A stretch of DNA of 64,000 nt, taken from contig NC_092341.1 of NCBI RefSeq assembly GCF_046630445.1, positions 293,512,001 to 293,576,000 on the forward strand, given 5' to 3'. The stretch comes from Rutidosis leptorrhynchoides (lineage: Eukaryota; Streptophyta; Magnoliopsida; Asterales; Asteraceae). This document shows positions 23,176 to 34,647 of this stretch, piece by piece; position 1 is the first letter of the stretch, and every line of letters starts with the position of its first letter. Made by a program: the position numbers and the translations under genes. Below the pieces are notes generated by a model. It was not told where the DNA came from. It was given only the letters and a program-made list of their open reading frames with translations, and ran no database searches.

Positions 23176-25205
23176 CTTACTACTTGTGTAATTAGTTTAT
23201 TTCTTCATTTGTTCATGTATTAAAATCGTGATTTTGGTTGTAGATGGTCAAGTGTTACAAGTTAACTTTGATCTCATTTATCTTGAACTAAAGATTAACT
23301 TTAAAAGGTTCAAGAACATAAAAAAATTACTTAATAACTTTTGGGTCTTGGGTCTTCAAGATCAAACTAACCACTTAAGATCTTGATTAGTTAGTTTATT
23401 TTCGAGTTTGTAGTACAATATTACTTTTCTAATTCATGCATGTGTTGAATCTATGATCTTGATGCAACTTTGATTCATCAAACTTCATACAACTCTTATG
23501 TGAGTTGTGCTTCATATCATAGACTTACACTAGTGTTATGATGGTTAAATCTTGGTTAATATGATGCAAACACATCAATGAGTTGTACACTTGAAGCTAT
23601 ATGCATCAAGGATGAGAACCATGATGAACATCAAGCACCAAGACCACCGGAACTCACTTTTAACTTCCTGTCTTCTGTTTACAGAACTCTGTCCTACTGT
23701 TTCTGTAACAGACCAGTGGACCTGGGCTACTGAGACATTTATTTTCAAATAGATCTTTTCGAGTAGATAACTTTTCATATAAGACTCGTCTTAATCCGAG
23801 TTACGGTTTAGAATCTATGGCCCTCCGAGCGTCACTATGTCCATTTATTTTTCTGTTTTCTGTTTATAGTTTCTGTTTTTCTGGTTTCTGTAATATACCA
23901 GTACACCTAGGCTACTATAACCTTGATTTTCAGATAGCTCCGTTCGTGTAGATAACTTTTCATATAGGACTCGTCTTAATCCGAGTTACGGTTTAGGATT
24001 TATGGCCCTCCGATCGTCACTATGTCCTTTTAACGTTGTGTAGAAATTTCTGACCTACTCGCACTTAGACCGTCGCCACGGTCAAACGAAGATGAGTTTG
24101 CTTCTGTAAACTTTACCACACTTAAAGGACTCGTATACGGAGCCATGGCCACTGGTCTCACCTTATTTCAGTAGGTGTAGAGGCCGTGGTGACTGACCGA
24201 ACTCAGCCTTTGTTTTAAACTACTTTCATGAACGAAACTTACTTTACGCCTTTTGTTTGATGATGAATGATGATGACCCTTAAGACCTTATTTACATGCT
24301 TTTAAACCTTTTGGGACGATTTACTGACTTAGTACTATTTTACTTAGGTTGAGGACCTTCGGACCGATTACTTGCACACCTTTCCGAACCGACTTTACGA
24401 CTGTATTATCATTGTGAGTTATAGCATCCCTTTTTACTTTAACTATTTGGGACTGAGAATACATGCACGTTTTATGTTTTACATACTAGGCATGAGTACT
24501 TAAAAACTTATATATGTGTGGGTTATACAACGGCATAAACATTCCCTTTAGCTCGGTAACGTTTAGTCATTGGTTTTTGAACCGGTGAACGCGAATCTTA
24601 GATATGGATCCATAGGGTTTGACACCCCCACTCGGGCTAGTCGCGCTAGCATTTAACGAGTGATTAATACTTCGTAATCATACGCACTTTTCAAGTGTAC
24701 TTTCAGGGGGTATAAACGTTAAGTTAGTTACCAAGTGCCCATGGTTAACATATACTTTATCATACTGTTTTGAAACGCTCTTTGTAGCACTGAAATCTCG
24801 TGGCCTACCTTACTTACTGTTATACTTAAACTATAGCTCACCAACCTTTGTGTTGACGTTTTTAAGCATGTTTTTCTCAGGTGCTTGAGGTTAGCTTCCG
24901 CTGTGTACTGGTCGTGCTGTAGACACCCGCTGCTTCGAGTTGTCATCGCATGAACTACTTTACCTTGCATTCAAACTTTAGTACTTTTGAACTATGAGTT
25001 GTAACGACCATTGTGGTCACATACACTTATTATTTGCTTCTACTTAGTGAAGCATGCTTTTGAAATGTAAAACATTTGATGTCGGTTATGACGTCACCTT
25101 TTTAATCGTGAATGCAACTCCTTTTATTACAGCATATAGTACTTAACCTTGTAATGATCCTGTTGTTGATGATTCATACACGATGGTTTTGTACGGGGCA
25201 TCACA
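23176..25205 (+). repeat. Element G: 3' part of a gypsy LTR, interrupted by F
   Basis: Non-coding DNA ends GGGGCATCACA at 25205, a likely LTR end, against copia sequence of D. Near 24838-24900 it carries the same ordered block (CACCAAC, GTTGAC, TTTTTCTCAGG, CTTCCGCT) as the LTRs of E and F, here in plus orientation. The start of this LTR is not visible because F lies in it. Whether it is a solo LTR cannot be told. Confidence 0.65.
23695..24032 (+). repeat. Two-copy tandem repeat in the G LTR
   Basis: A unit of about 150 bp is present at about 23695-23843 and about 23880-24032. Both copies contain GATAACTTTTCATATA, GACTCGTCTTAATCCGAGTT and GCGTCACTATGTCC-like blocks, with scattered differences. 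Confidence 0.8.
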
Positions 25206-26104
25206 TGCAAGCCGTTTAATAAATTATTACATTCATCCCGAATAAATAATAAATTAAATCATACAACCAAACATCCACACAAGGGTCTTATTGAGGCAAA
25301 TACTACCGATTTCATACAACAATCATATACAAAACAAATGGAGTGTCAAATATCCATTTTCATGAAACATGTTTCGATAAGGATTGATTTAAACAACATT
25401 TAATGACACACAAAATAATCAATCCTTGTTTACATAACTTATGTATGCATGTAAACCCACTTTGTATTTTGTAAGTATGGTTTTCATGCCAAAACCATCC
25501 AAACAAACATATTAAGTGAATCAAAACATGTTGGAGATTTATTCACTTTAACCAAGCATAAAGTCTAAAATTAATAATTTTAATTTTCTCATTTCATGTA
25601 AAACATGAAAAGAATTCATGTACTTTATTTTCCTAAATATTGAATCTTTAATAGTCAACATGCAAGTTACCTTTTTTTTAATTTTCGGAATCATTTTTGG
25701 CAGATTCATACATCAACTTTAAATGGTCATATCTTACTCATTTCTAATCCGTTTTCGATGATTTTTTTTTTTTCAAATTTAAGTTCTTTCAGTTAACATT
25801 CAAATGCAATTGGTCTCATACAATAATATTGGGTTTAAAGCCCCGAAACAGTCCATCGAAGACGGATTGTCCAAGCTGGAAAAAAATTCTTAAATGAAAA
25901 TAATGAGTTTAACCCATTTTACATTTTGCCAAATTCCAAGATTCAAGTTAGTATTTAGGAAACATAAAACATAAATCGTTATATGTGTTTTGCATGTTTG
26001 TTATGCATAATCATCTCCAAGAATCATGCACAACACACCCATCAAAATTAAATATCACAAGAAAAAGTTTGCTAAAACTTGTACAAGATGGCTCGGATAC
26101 CACT
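25206..26104 (-). mobile_element. Element D: copia leader fragment
   Basis: The minus strand aligns to the leader of element C (47362-48240), including the primer site TGGTATCCGAGCC at 26090-26102. It is cut at 25206 by the G LTR, and the rest of D lies outside the window. No coding sequence is present. Confidence 0.85.
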
Positions 26105-26814
26105 TGTTGAGTATGATACCAAAAACATAGTGAGCGGAAGCATTTATAAATTTTTACAAAATCATACTCTCTCAAGGACCCATGTACAAAACTTTTAGCA
26201 AACAAAATATAAATCGAACAAGAGAAAGTTAGATTACAACCTTTGTAGCCTTTCTTGATGATTTTTGCGGAGAACCCGAAGAAGAGTTTCTCTAAACGGT
26301 AGACACCCAAAATTCCAACCTTGTTTTGATATACATCTTCTAATTCACCAAAACTTTTCTTTCCTTTTGTTTTAGATTAACCAACAGAAGAAAACGTATG
26401 AAGTTTTCTTTAAAAAAATTATGAAGTGTTGTACCTACTGTTCTTTTTTTTTTTTTTTTGGTCAAAGACACTTAAAGGAAAATTGAAGAGTGTGTAGTCT
26501 TTTGAGATGCTTGTATTAGTTTAAAACCAAAAAAAACAAACCAAGCATGCTTGCATGCATCGAACTTATAAAATGAAGCATGCCCTTCTTTAATTAATTT
26601 ATTTTATTTTTTTTTTTTTTGCTTTTTAAGGTAAATTCACATGTATGCATGTATCAGTTATTCTAAAAAAAAATAAGCATGCTCTTTAATATAAATTAAT
26701 TAACAAATTAATTAACTAATCTCAAAACTTATTTAATTTATTAAACCATTAACTAATGATTAATAAATTAATTCCCGATTAGAAGGTATATCAAACAATT
26801 TTACGATTGGCCTT
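26105..26814 (-). repeat. 5' LTR of element D, inner part
   Basis: The LTR end (minus-strand ATACTCAACA) is at 26105. The ends match the LTR of C well, but the middle is different and shorter (about 835 bp in total against 937), so D is an older or separate subfamily. B interrupts it at 26814/45636. The duplicated GCCTT at 26810-26814 is the target site of B. Confidence 0.85.
26810..26814. repeat. Target duplication of element B, left copy
   Basis: GCCTT, repeated at 45631-45635. The uninterrupted sequence can be seen in the LTR of C near 46548-46560 (opposite strand). Confidence 0.92.
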
Positions 26815-28246
26815 TGATGTTATGCGAGGTGTATATAAAATAGTTATTAATTTTAGCAGAAAACACTATTAAATACGATACAATTTTACACAAGATATTT
26901 ATTTATTTATAGAATGGATATACTTAAACCTTGCTACAACACTTATAGGCAGTGTACCTAATCGTACAGTAGTGTAGTTTTTAGTAAGTCCGGTTCGTTC
27001 CACAGGGAAATCTTTAAACAAAGCTCAACGCTATATTAGTTTACTTTTATAAAAATACAAACATATATATAAGTAATATTATTATTATAAAGGGGGGTTT
27101 TTACCGTTTAATGACCGGTTTGTCGATTTTAAGACTTTAGTCGCAGTTAAAACCTAATGTAAAATATAAAATAAATACAAGACTTAAATTAAAGCGTAAA
27201 GTAAATAACGATAATGAAATTGCGAATAATAAAAGTGCGATAAAATAAACTTGCGATAATTAAAAAGTACGATAATTAAAAGTGCGATTAAATAAAAGTG
27301 CAATAATTAGAAGTGCAATTAAATATAAAATAAAGGAAATTAAATATGAAATAAAAGAATTATGCTTATTTAAACTTCCGTAATCATGATGTTTGACGTG
27401 TTGATTTTAGTTTTATGCCCATGGGTTAATTGTCCTTTGTCCTGGATTATTTAATATGTCCGTCTGGTTTTTGTCCATAACAGTCCATCAGTCATAAATA
27501 TAAAGTGCGAGTGTCCTCGTCAAATTATCCTTATACCCGAAGTTAAATATTCCAACTAATTGGGGATTCGAATTGTAACAAGGTTTTAATACTTTGTTTA
27601 ATGAATACACCAGGTTATCGACTGCGTGTAAACCAAGGTTTTACTACTTTGTTAACAATTACACCAATTACCCTTGAATGTAATTTCACCCCTGTTTTAA
27701 TTATTCTAGTGGCTATTAATCCATTCCCGTGTCCGGTTAAATGAACGATTATTCGTACATATAAATACCCTGCCCATCGTGTCCGATTGAGTGTATATGG
27801 TATTTTATAGGGACGCCCAATTGTAAATCTTTATATTAACATTAACAAACTATCATTTAGTTAAACAAATATAAAGCCCATTAATAGCCCATAGTCTAAT
27901 TTCCACAAGTGTCGTTCTTTTGTCCAAACCCCAATTATGGTACAAAGCTCAATTACCCAATTTTAGTAATTAGCCCAACATCATGATTACTTCGTTTTAA
28001 ATAAGCATAATAATAACTTAGCTACGAGACATTAATATAAAAAGGTTGAACATAACTTACAATGATTAAAAATAGCGTAGCGTTACACGGACAGAATTTC
28101 GACTTACACCCTTACAATATTCGCTAACATACCCTTATTATTAGAATTATAATTAAAATTAAAATATAAATTATAAATATAAATATAAATTTTACGTATG
28201 AATGAGGAAGAAAAAGATGATGGTTTTTGATCAGAATTCGGTTGGC

Positions 28247-28252
28247 TTTATA
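28247..28252 (-). promoter_or_regulatory. TATA box in the B 3' LTR
   Basis: The minus-strand reading is TATAAA, 22 bp downstream of the palindrome pair. The 5' LTR has the same box at 45089-45094. Confidence 0.65.
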
Positions 28253-28274
28253 GGCAGTTTTCAAATTTGGGGCT

Positions 28275-28320
28275 CCGCGACTCGCGGCAAAATGCTCTTC
28301 AAACTCCGCGAGTCGCGGAG
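28275..28320. repeat. Paired odd palindromes in the B 3' LTR
   Basis: CCGCGACTCGCGG (28275-28287) and CTCCGCGAGTCGCGGAG (28304-28320). The core GCGA-G/C-TCGC is the same as in element A but the outer arm bases differ in a paired way. The 5' LTR copy is 45117-45162. Confidence 0.92.
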
Positions 28321-28786
28321 GTTACTTTTACAGCTCAGTCCTTGGAGTTTTTCTCTGCCGACGGTTTTTTATTTATAAATATAATATATATAATTAATAT
28401 AATTAATTATATATTATATTATATTTATATACATAGTTAACTTGTAATTTTTAGTCCGTTGCGTCGAGCGTTAAGAGTTGACTCTGGTCCCGGTTCCGGA
28501 TTTTCGAACGTCCTTGCGTACAATTTTATATTTTGTACTTTGCGTTTTGAATCTTGTACTCTTGTAATTTCGAGACGTTTCTTATCAATAATTGGAACCT
28601 CTTTGATTGTCTTTTGTACTTTTGAGCTTTTTGGTCGTTTGCGTCTTCAATTCGTCGAATCTGTCTTTTGTCTTCACCTTTTATTATTTAAACGAATATC
28701 ACTTGTAAATAGAACAATTGCAACTAAAAGCTTGTCTTTCTTGAGGAATAATGCTATGAAATATATGTTCGTTTTTAGCATTATCA

Positions 28787-28802
28787 AATATTCCCACACT
28801 TG
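28787..28802 (-). other. Polypurine tract of element B
   Basis: On the minus strand, CAAGTGTGGGAATATT directly abuts the start of the 3' LTR. This is the expected primer for plus-strand DNA. Confidence 0.75.
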
Positions 28803-30863
28803 AGCGTTGCTTGTCCTCAAGCAATATTGTCTTGAAATACTAGAATCACTTCTTTATTCTTCACACTTTGTACATCAGTGATTTCTATACGGCGGTATAA
28901 ACAATGGTAGTAACGATATGGTTTACAGTCCCACATGACTATAAAAATTTAGATCCATTAAGGAAATTGGATCTTTATGAAAACATTTGATCTTTTGAAA
29001 ATTAAATCTAGTTTTTACCCTAGATAAGTTTTCCGGGATAACCCTTTACCGGTGTTTGCAAAATATTTTTGTGGGTTTGGTGGGTTTTAAATTTGAAAAT
29101 TTTAGCTCAAAACTTGCGGTTTTGTGTCACCCACTTGCTAACCTTGTATTTGGAAAGCAACACGTCCAGTTTACTTGTCCCGTATATTACCTTTCGGTAA
29201 ACTACCGTCCGGTTGTAAAGGAAAGCGTTGAACAAGCAACTGTTAAGGCAATGTCCCGTGACATGCTTTTGATTATGGTCTATAACGTGTCGGACGCAAT
29301 TACTATCCTTAGTAGGAGCAATAGTAAAGCTCTCCCTTATAATTTTTCGGTCTTGCACAAGGTCCTGTCTTTGACCACTATGTAACCACCGTTCTTACGG
29401 TTGACACCCGATTTAGTTCAGGTGACCTAATGAATTCCAGGTGAATTCCTAGGATTTTACGTTCAATGGTAATGAACGCATTGAAAATAGGGTTTTCAGA
29501 AAACAAATCGGTTTGTAATTTTGATCAAAATATTTTCTCGTTTAAGCTCGAGTTTAGATATCATCGAATTCCATGAGTTTGTAATTCTCAATCTTTAAGG
29601 TCAATCTCTAGGATTGAGTAATATCAGTCTTAAAAGCTGATTTTTAATCTTTAAGGAGATTATCCTTTCTGGGGATCTGATTCATTAGTCTTATCCAGCT
29701 AATTTGCATGGTGCCCCCCCCCCATTGTACGAGATAAATCCTTCTCATGGTTAGGATAAATCTGACCACTTGGCGACCCTGTTTAATGCTGAGGTCCGTG
29801 GATTTCCTGCTGATTTTAGTGATGACTTTTCTAGATTTTTCGTCAACCTACAGCTGGTCTGGACGACAACTTCATGACCTAAATCAAGAAGCGCGTTTCT
29901 TTTTCGGAAGACTTTACTTCCTTTTAATGATGGAATTGATTCATCGTGTAGATCCATCTCTTCTTTTCTTTCATCGGGTAAAACAGTTTAGTTTAGTCCA
30001 AAGCAAAAGTATTTTCAGTTATTTGTTACAGATATATGTGACATATGTTTAAAATAACTTGGTAAATTTTCCCACACTTGGCTTTTATTTTCTTTTTTAT
30101 CGTCCTCTATTCCATTTTAAATGAATTTTGACATTTTAGTTTGTTTCTTAATTTATGTTCTTTCTGAGATAACAATAATTTCGGTGTTAAAACCTAGTTT
30201 TATCGTTCATAAATATGTATAAACATGATTTGAATTCATTTAATTGAAAAATTTTACTAGAATTGGGTAGTCAGTATATAAGACTAGGGCTGTTCTTTTT
30301 TATCAGAGAGCACTAGATTCTAATACAACTACTGCTTTACTAGTATTTTTAATGGTAACCAAGTGTATAAAGTAAAAATTTTTAAAATCCGAAAGAATTT
30401 AACCCCTTCCCACACTTAAGATCTTGCAATGCCCTCATTTGCAAGAAATCAGTAACAATTTAAATTATTGAGGGTGATTTGTGTGAAAATGATTAAATTT
30501 TTACCAAAGTTTCCAAATATATTGGCGTTTGTTTGCTGAATGATAAATGGTGCACATCATTTGTTCATTCCGTCTTGTTGTTATTTCACATATATTTTGC
30601 ATCTTGTCGTCAAAATTAGTTGCTTTTGCTGAACTTAATGCCAGTCTTTGAAAATGCGTTGTTTTACCCTGTTGTGTACATAAGATAAACTGCAAACATA
30701 TATACATATTTTTGAAGTTTGGTATATTACCCCACATTCAAAAATTATTAAAATCTAAGAATAAAAGTTAGATAATTATAAAAATGATTACAATATTAAC
30801 AAAAATATTAAATGTATCAATAATTACAAATTACAAAATAAAAAAAAAATAATAATAAGTAAA
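28803..30863 (-). other. 3' non-coding region of element B
   Basis: About 2.1 kb with only short unsupported ORFs. It contains two further AAGTGTGGGRA motifs (minus strand, 30069-30079 and 30407-30417) and a run of C near 29715. I recognise no protein. Confidence 0.6.
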
Positions 30864-31290
30864 CTAAGGATGATATTGGTACCAATAGGGGTTCCAGGCA
30901 TAACCATAAGTGCTATAGAATGCTTCGGCAGGGTCATACGTAGGATACGGTGGCTGCATCTCTATAGACCAAGGAGGGAAGACGGGTTTCGGTGTAGGAA
31001 TATAGTTTCTACCTATATGTTGGCAATGAGCTATGATCTGGTTCTGATGAACTTGCCAATCTTCAAATGCTCTCTGTCTAGCATTTTCGTATTCCTGAGA
31101 AGCTATAAACCTATGCATTTCTTGCATCTCATTCCCCCCTCCTACATTACCTTGCTGCTGGTTTCTCTCCACCTGTGGATGTCTACCATGGTATCGTACT
31201 GCGGCGTTATTTCGCCTCTTCAAAACTTTCGCACCATGGTATACATTTAAACCTATAGTATCGCGGGGTTCTGGTTCTTCTACTAATAAT
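30864..31290 (-). pseudogene. C-terminal part of the env-position ORF of element B (shifted frame)
   Basis: This frame is open from the G run (C12 at 31291-31302 on the plus strand) to its stop at 30864. It encodes a Gln/Asn/His-rich segment and a Pro/Tyr-rich end (YDPAEAFYSTYGYAWNPYWY). Its frame does not match the upstream ORF. A run length of 10 or 13 would join them, so it is most likely the true C-terminus of the same protein, separated by a homopolymer slip or a base-calling error. Confidence 0.65.
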
Positions 31291-32215
31291 CCCCCCCCCC
31301 CCGACTTATATCCACACCGAGATATTCACCAATCAAAGTAATAAAAATACCACCTCCTATTATGCTATGTGGTCGCATCCCCCGAACCATAGCTGATAAA
31401 TAATAACCCACACAATATGGTATACTTACAGCGCTTTGTGGGTCTCGAATACACATATGGTAAAACAAATCCTGTTCATTTACTTTTTCCTTGTTTTTAC
31501 CCCTTTGTGTAATCGAATTAGCTAAAAACCTATGTATCACTCTTAATTCGGCTCTATCTATATCCAAATAAGAGTAATTTCCCCCTTTGAAACGGTGATG
31601 GCTTGTCATTTGACTCCACACACCGTGTGTATCAAAATTCTCATCTATCTTTCTACCGTTTAGTATCAATCCTCTACAATCGGCAGACGCTAACTCCTCA
31701 GGCGTATATATACGTAAAGCCTGAGCCATGTCCAGTAAAGACATGTGGCGCATCGAACCGCCTAACAAAAATCTAATAAAAGAACGATCGGTTAAACTAG
31801 CTACCCGATCATTCAACTCTATACTACATAACAATTCTTCACACCATACTTTATATACAGGTCTACGTATGGTGAATAAACATATCCAGTCATTAAAAGA
31901 AGAATTACCATACCTCTGTACAAGTAATTCCCTAATTGGCCCGGCCAATTCTACAGCTTCTAAGGGTCCCCATTCTATGACCCTCGGTACCTCAACAACC
32001 TTAGAATGAAGAGTATGCAAACCCCGTTGATATTTTGGATAATCTATCCAAAGTCTGTCAAATCTCAGGTTCGGGTGCAACTCTTCCAAGTGCATATCGG
32101 AAAAGGTCATGACTGGATGAGGTATATCCTGCTTGTAGTAGTTATCCACCTCCTGTTGTTCCAAATTCTCAGCAGGAGCATTGCGGGCTTGGGATGAAGA
32201 TTCACCCCTTTCATT
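31283..32215 (-). CDS. Env-position ORF of element B (Athila ORF-type protein), main exon
   Basis: About 311 codons lie downstream of pol, where Athila-type elements carry their extra or env-like gene. Sequence features are an acidic start, VMTFSDMHLEELHPNLRFDR, WGPLEAVELAGPIRELLVQR and later ISRGGGDY, where the frame ends in the homopolymer. It resembles the Athila ORF-1 protein family rather than a real envelope. I see no signal peptide and only weak hydrophobic stretches. There is no ATG in frame near its start; instead the minus strand reads TTTTGCAG at 32223-32216, a splice acceptor, and a short ATG exon lies at 32893-32852. The role of this family is unknown. Confidence 0.7.
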   Translation of the reverse strand, partial: NERGESSSQARNAPAENLEQQEVDNYYKQDIPHPVMTFSDMHLEELHPNLRFDRLWIDYPKYQRGLHTLHSKVVEVPRVIEWGPLEAVELAGPIRELLVQRYGNSSFNDWICLFTIRRPVYKVWCEELLCSIELNDRVASLTDRSFIRFLLGGSMRHMSLLDMAQALRIYTPEELASADCRGLILNGRKIDENFDTHGVWSQMTSHHRFKGGNYSYLDIDRAELRVIHRFLANSITQRGKNKEKVNEQDLFYHMCIRDPQSAVSIPYCVGYYLSAMVRGMRPHSIIGGGIFITLIGEYLGVDISRGGGDY

Positions 32216-32851
32216 CTGCAAAACACATCAAACACAAATTTTGTGCATCCAAATATGCATTAGTGTCAGCAAAATCATCAATCAAAATAATTACAATGAC
32301 ATTATCAATTTATATCAAACTTAAGCTCATTTTCACATTTTTATCAAATCTACACTTTTTCAAATAAGCATATACGAAAATGTTCGCCAAGTTCATAAGC
32401 ATTCAACTCAAATAACATGTCAAAATAATCATTACTAGCAATTAAACAAGTCTCAAATGGCATTATCTTTCAAAAATCAAGTTCATGAATTTTAGACTTG
32501 AAAAAGTCCACTTTAATTCTCAAAATCATGTTTAGGCTCAAAGTTTGGATCATTTAACTACCTAAACATGTTACACTACTTAATTTAGCAACAATTCATG
32601 ACAAAAATCGGCCATAACCTGTTTATATCAAAAAGCCCCAAATTTGCTCAAGAACACAAACCCTAGATTACTCAAAATTTGAAGTTTAAGGCTTCTAATC
32701 ATGTTAAACAGCATCAATCTAGGTTATACAAGCATAATACATAAACAATTTAAGCCTAATTACACTAAAAAGCATCAAAATCAAATTGAGGAAAAAATTG
32801 CTCAAGAACACCAAATTTCGAATTAAATGGTGTTTAGGTGTAGAAATTTAC
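32216..32851 (-). other. Candidate intron before the env-position ORF
   Basis: The minus strand starts GGTAAAT after ACG at 32852 and ends TGTTTTGCAG at 32216. It is 636 bp, T-rich near the acceptor. Splicing joins a 14-codon exon to the ORF in phase 0. Otherwise non-coding. Confidence 0.55.
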
Positions 32852-32893
32852 CGTTTTTCTTGAGTAATTCTTAGATAGCATCCTTCTCAACAT
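32852..32893 (-). CDS. Candidate first exon of the env-position gene
   Basis: ATG at 32893-32891 followed by 13 more codons (MLRRMLSKNYSRKT), ending at a GT donor. The exon is short and basic. It is supported by the phase match to the main exon and by the promoter-like block just upstream. Confidence 0.5.
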
Positions 32894-33019
32894 GATTTTA
32901 GCAAAAAATTTGGTGATTAACGGTTAAAAATTGGGATTTTTGGGGTGTTTTTGGGTGGTTTTTCGGAGTTTTTTCGTGCAGAATTCTGTTTTGGGTGTGT
33001 GAAACTGAGCTGTTGCAGC

Positions 33020-33096
33020 TCTATATTTTTTTTTCTGATTTCCGGTCCCTCCGCGAGTCGCGGGGATTTACCCTCCAAACTCCGCGACTCGCGGAG
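33020..33096 (-). promoter_or_regulatory. Internal promoter-like block: TATA-like box and paired palindromes
   Basis: The palindromes CCGCGAGTCGCGG (33051-33063) and CTCCGCGACTCGCGGAG (33080-33096) are followed 25 bp down the minus strand by AATATAG (33021-33027). This copies the layout of the LTR promoter. The candidate ATG of the env-position gene is about 130 bp further on. Confidence 0.55.
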
Positions 33097-34068
33097 CTAT
33101 TTTTTTTTTTTTTTTTTTATAATCATTAACTTTTGAAACAATTAAGTCCTTAATTTTAAAATTTTGTTTCCCTTGTTATTTAGGACGAGGTCGTTTCGGA
33201 TCGATGTCCTAGTCCGTCCCTCGACAAAATTTTAAAATTTGTCTTTTTGTAGCGATTGTTTTAAAAGCTAAGATTTTTGGGTTTTTTCAATGTTTTTGGC
33301 ATACTCTAATTCAATAAGATTAAAAATAATGATATTAAAAGTTCTCGTCCCTCCCTCGGGTAAAGCAATTTCGGTTCAAAGACCTAGTCTTCAACTTACG
33401 ACGAATTTTAAAAATCATATTCTTAACTTAATGAGATAAAGTAAATTTTTGTTTTTAAATTCACACAACTTAAATATAAAATTCAAAATTTATATTAAAA
33501 ATTCACACCAAACTTAAAATTTGAAATGCATAAAATTAAAAATTAATATTTTAGAAATTAAAAATTCACACCAAACTTAATTTAAAAATTTATAAATTCA
33601 TACCAAACTTATATTATGGTTCAAATATTTACAATTTTAATTATATTGTTTTTACAAAATTTACAATATTAATTTAAGATTTAAATATTAATTTTAAAAA
33701 CATGGTAAAAATAAATTTAAAAATCTTTTTGTCTTTTTATACCACTTTAATCAATCAAATATTATCAAAAATATGCGCCCCTCATTTCGGTAAAGTAATT
33801 TCGGTTCCAAGACCTAATTTAACTCATGACGAATTTTTGAAATATTTTGGGTTGATTGATTAAAGATATTTATACCTTAAGAATAAACGTTAAATTTCGC
33901 AGTGATGTAATAAATTTTTGAATGATATCAATAATTTCGGTCGCCAAACCTAATTTTATTCAATACCAATTTAATACTTTTTAGTGAACAAATTAGCGTT
34001 TATTATCAAAAGGTTAAAAATAAAAATAAAAATAAAAACTGTACAGACATACCTGTGAAATAGATTTC
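33097..34068 (-). other. AT-rich spacer of element B with dispersed repeats
   Basis: No ORF. A block with TAAAG(C/T)AATTTCGGTT, AAGACCTA and ACGAATTTT occurs at 33360-33413 and 33790-33841. More diverged forms lie near 33184 and 33936. Confidence 0.6.
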
Positions 34069-34485
34069 TTAGTTATATGATCTATCCCATTCATAAGATA
34101 GTCGGTTTAATTGGTTTTCCATAGCTACATAGGCGTAACCTCGAGCATTCAGTGTCTTTTCTTCTAAACATATGAACGGTCCGTCTCTGCATAAAGTAAC
34201 AAATTCGGTATTTGAATAGGTTTGATTATTGGAACATTTACCTCCATGTGACCATTTTCCGCATTTGTGACATCGTTCTAGGTGTCGTGCTCTTCTTTTC
34301 GCTGCGGATTTTGATTTTCCTTTACCAAATTGTAACTTATTATCTTCGCATCTGGATTCTTTTCTAACTCCGTCCATTCTTTCTCTGATTACTGATACTA
34401 TTTCACTCGGTAGTATGTCATTATTACGTTTAGTGATCAAAGCGTGTAGCATTAGACCATGGTTTAGTTCACAGGCAGTCTTCAT
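34069..34485 (-). CDS. Zinc-knuckle protein downstream of pol, element B
   Basis: A complete 138-codon ORF with ATG at 34485, 172 bp after the pol stop. The N-terminal half is MKTACELNHGLMLHALITKR followed by a charged segment. A Lys/Arg-rich stretch (KSKSAAKRRARHLER) leads into CHKCGKWSHGGKC, a CX2CX4HX3C knuckle one residue shorter than the usual retroviral type. The basic patch plus knuckle suggests nucleic acid binding, perhaps as a second nucleocapsid-like or regulatory protein. That is inference; I know no function for it. No promoter-like palindromes precede it, so it would need readthrough, splicing or reinitiation. Confidence 0.65.
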   Translation of the reverse strand: MKTACELNHGLMLHALITKRNNDILPSEIVSVIRERMDGVRKESRCEDNKLQFGKGKSKSAAKRRARHLERCHKCGKWSHGGKCSNNQTYSNTEFVTLCRDGPFICLEEKTLNARGYAYVAMENQLNRLSYEWDRSYN

Positions 34486-34647
34486 TTCGTAAAAACCTAA
34501 AAAAAATAAAAATTCAGAATGGGGGGAGAAGACTAGTTCTTTAGGGTCTGCTAGGGAAAGACCATTCGGGTTCCATTTTCGAGAACTACACGAAAACAGA
34601 CAATCTAACTCTAACAGAAATATATATTATCCTTTAAAGACTTGATT

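Larger units (their letters stand above)
26815..28786 (-). repeat. 3' LTR of element B (1,972 bp)
   Basis: Minus-strand ends are TGATAATGC (28786) and ACATCA (26815). It differs from the full 5' copy (43657-45630) by only a few bases and one AT dinucleotide, so the insertion is recent. Confidence 0.95.

Noticed and set aside
28459..28803. 114-codon plus-strand ORF in the B 3' LTR, also at 45303-45644
   Set aside because: It lies wholly in LTR DNA, antisense to the element, with no recognisable domain. It recurs only because the LTR is repeated.
29056..29385. 109-codon plus-strand ORF with an 83-codon minus-strand ORF opposite
   Set aside because: No motif in either, and the 3' region of B around it is rich in stops; too little to call a gene.
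30501..30737. 78-codon minus-strand ORF after the env-position gene
   Set aside because: Short, no domain, in AT-rich 3' non-coding DNA; kept only as part of that region.
33051..33096. GC palindromes considered as intrinsic terminators
   Set aside because: The genome is eukaryotic, and the palindromes lie upstream of TATA-like boxes rather than after genes.
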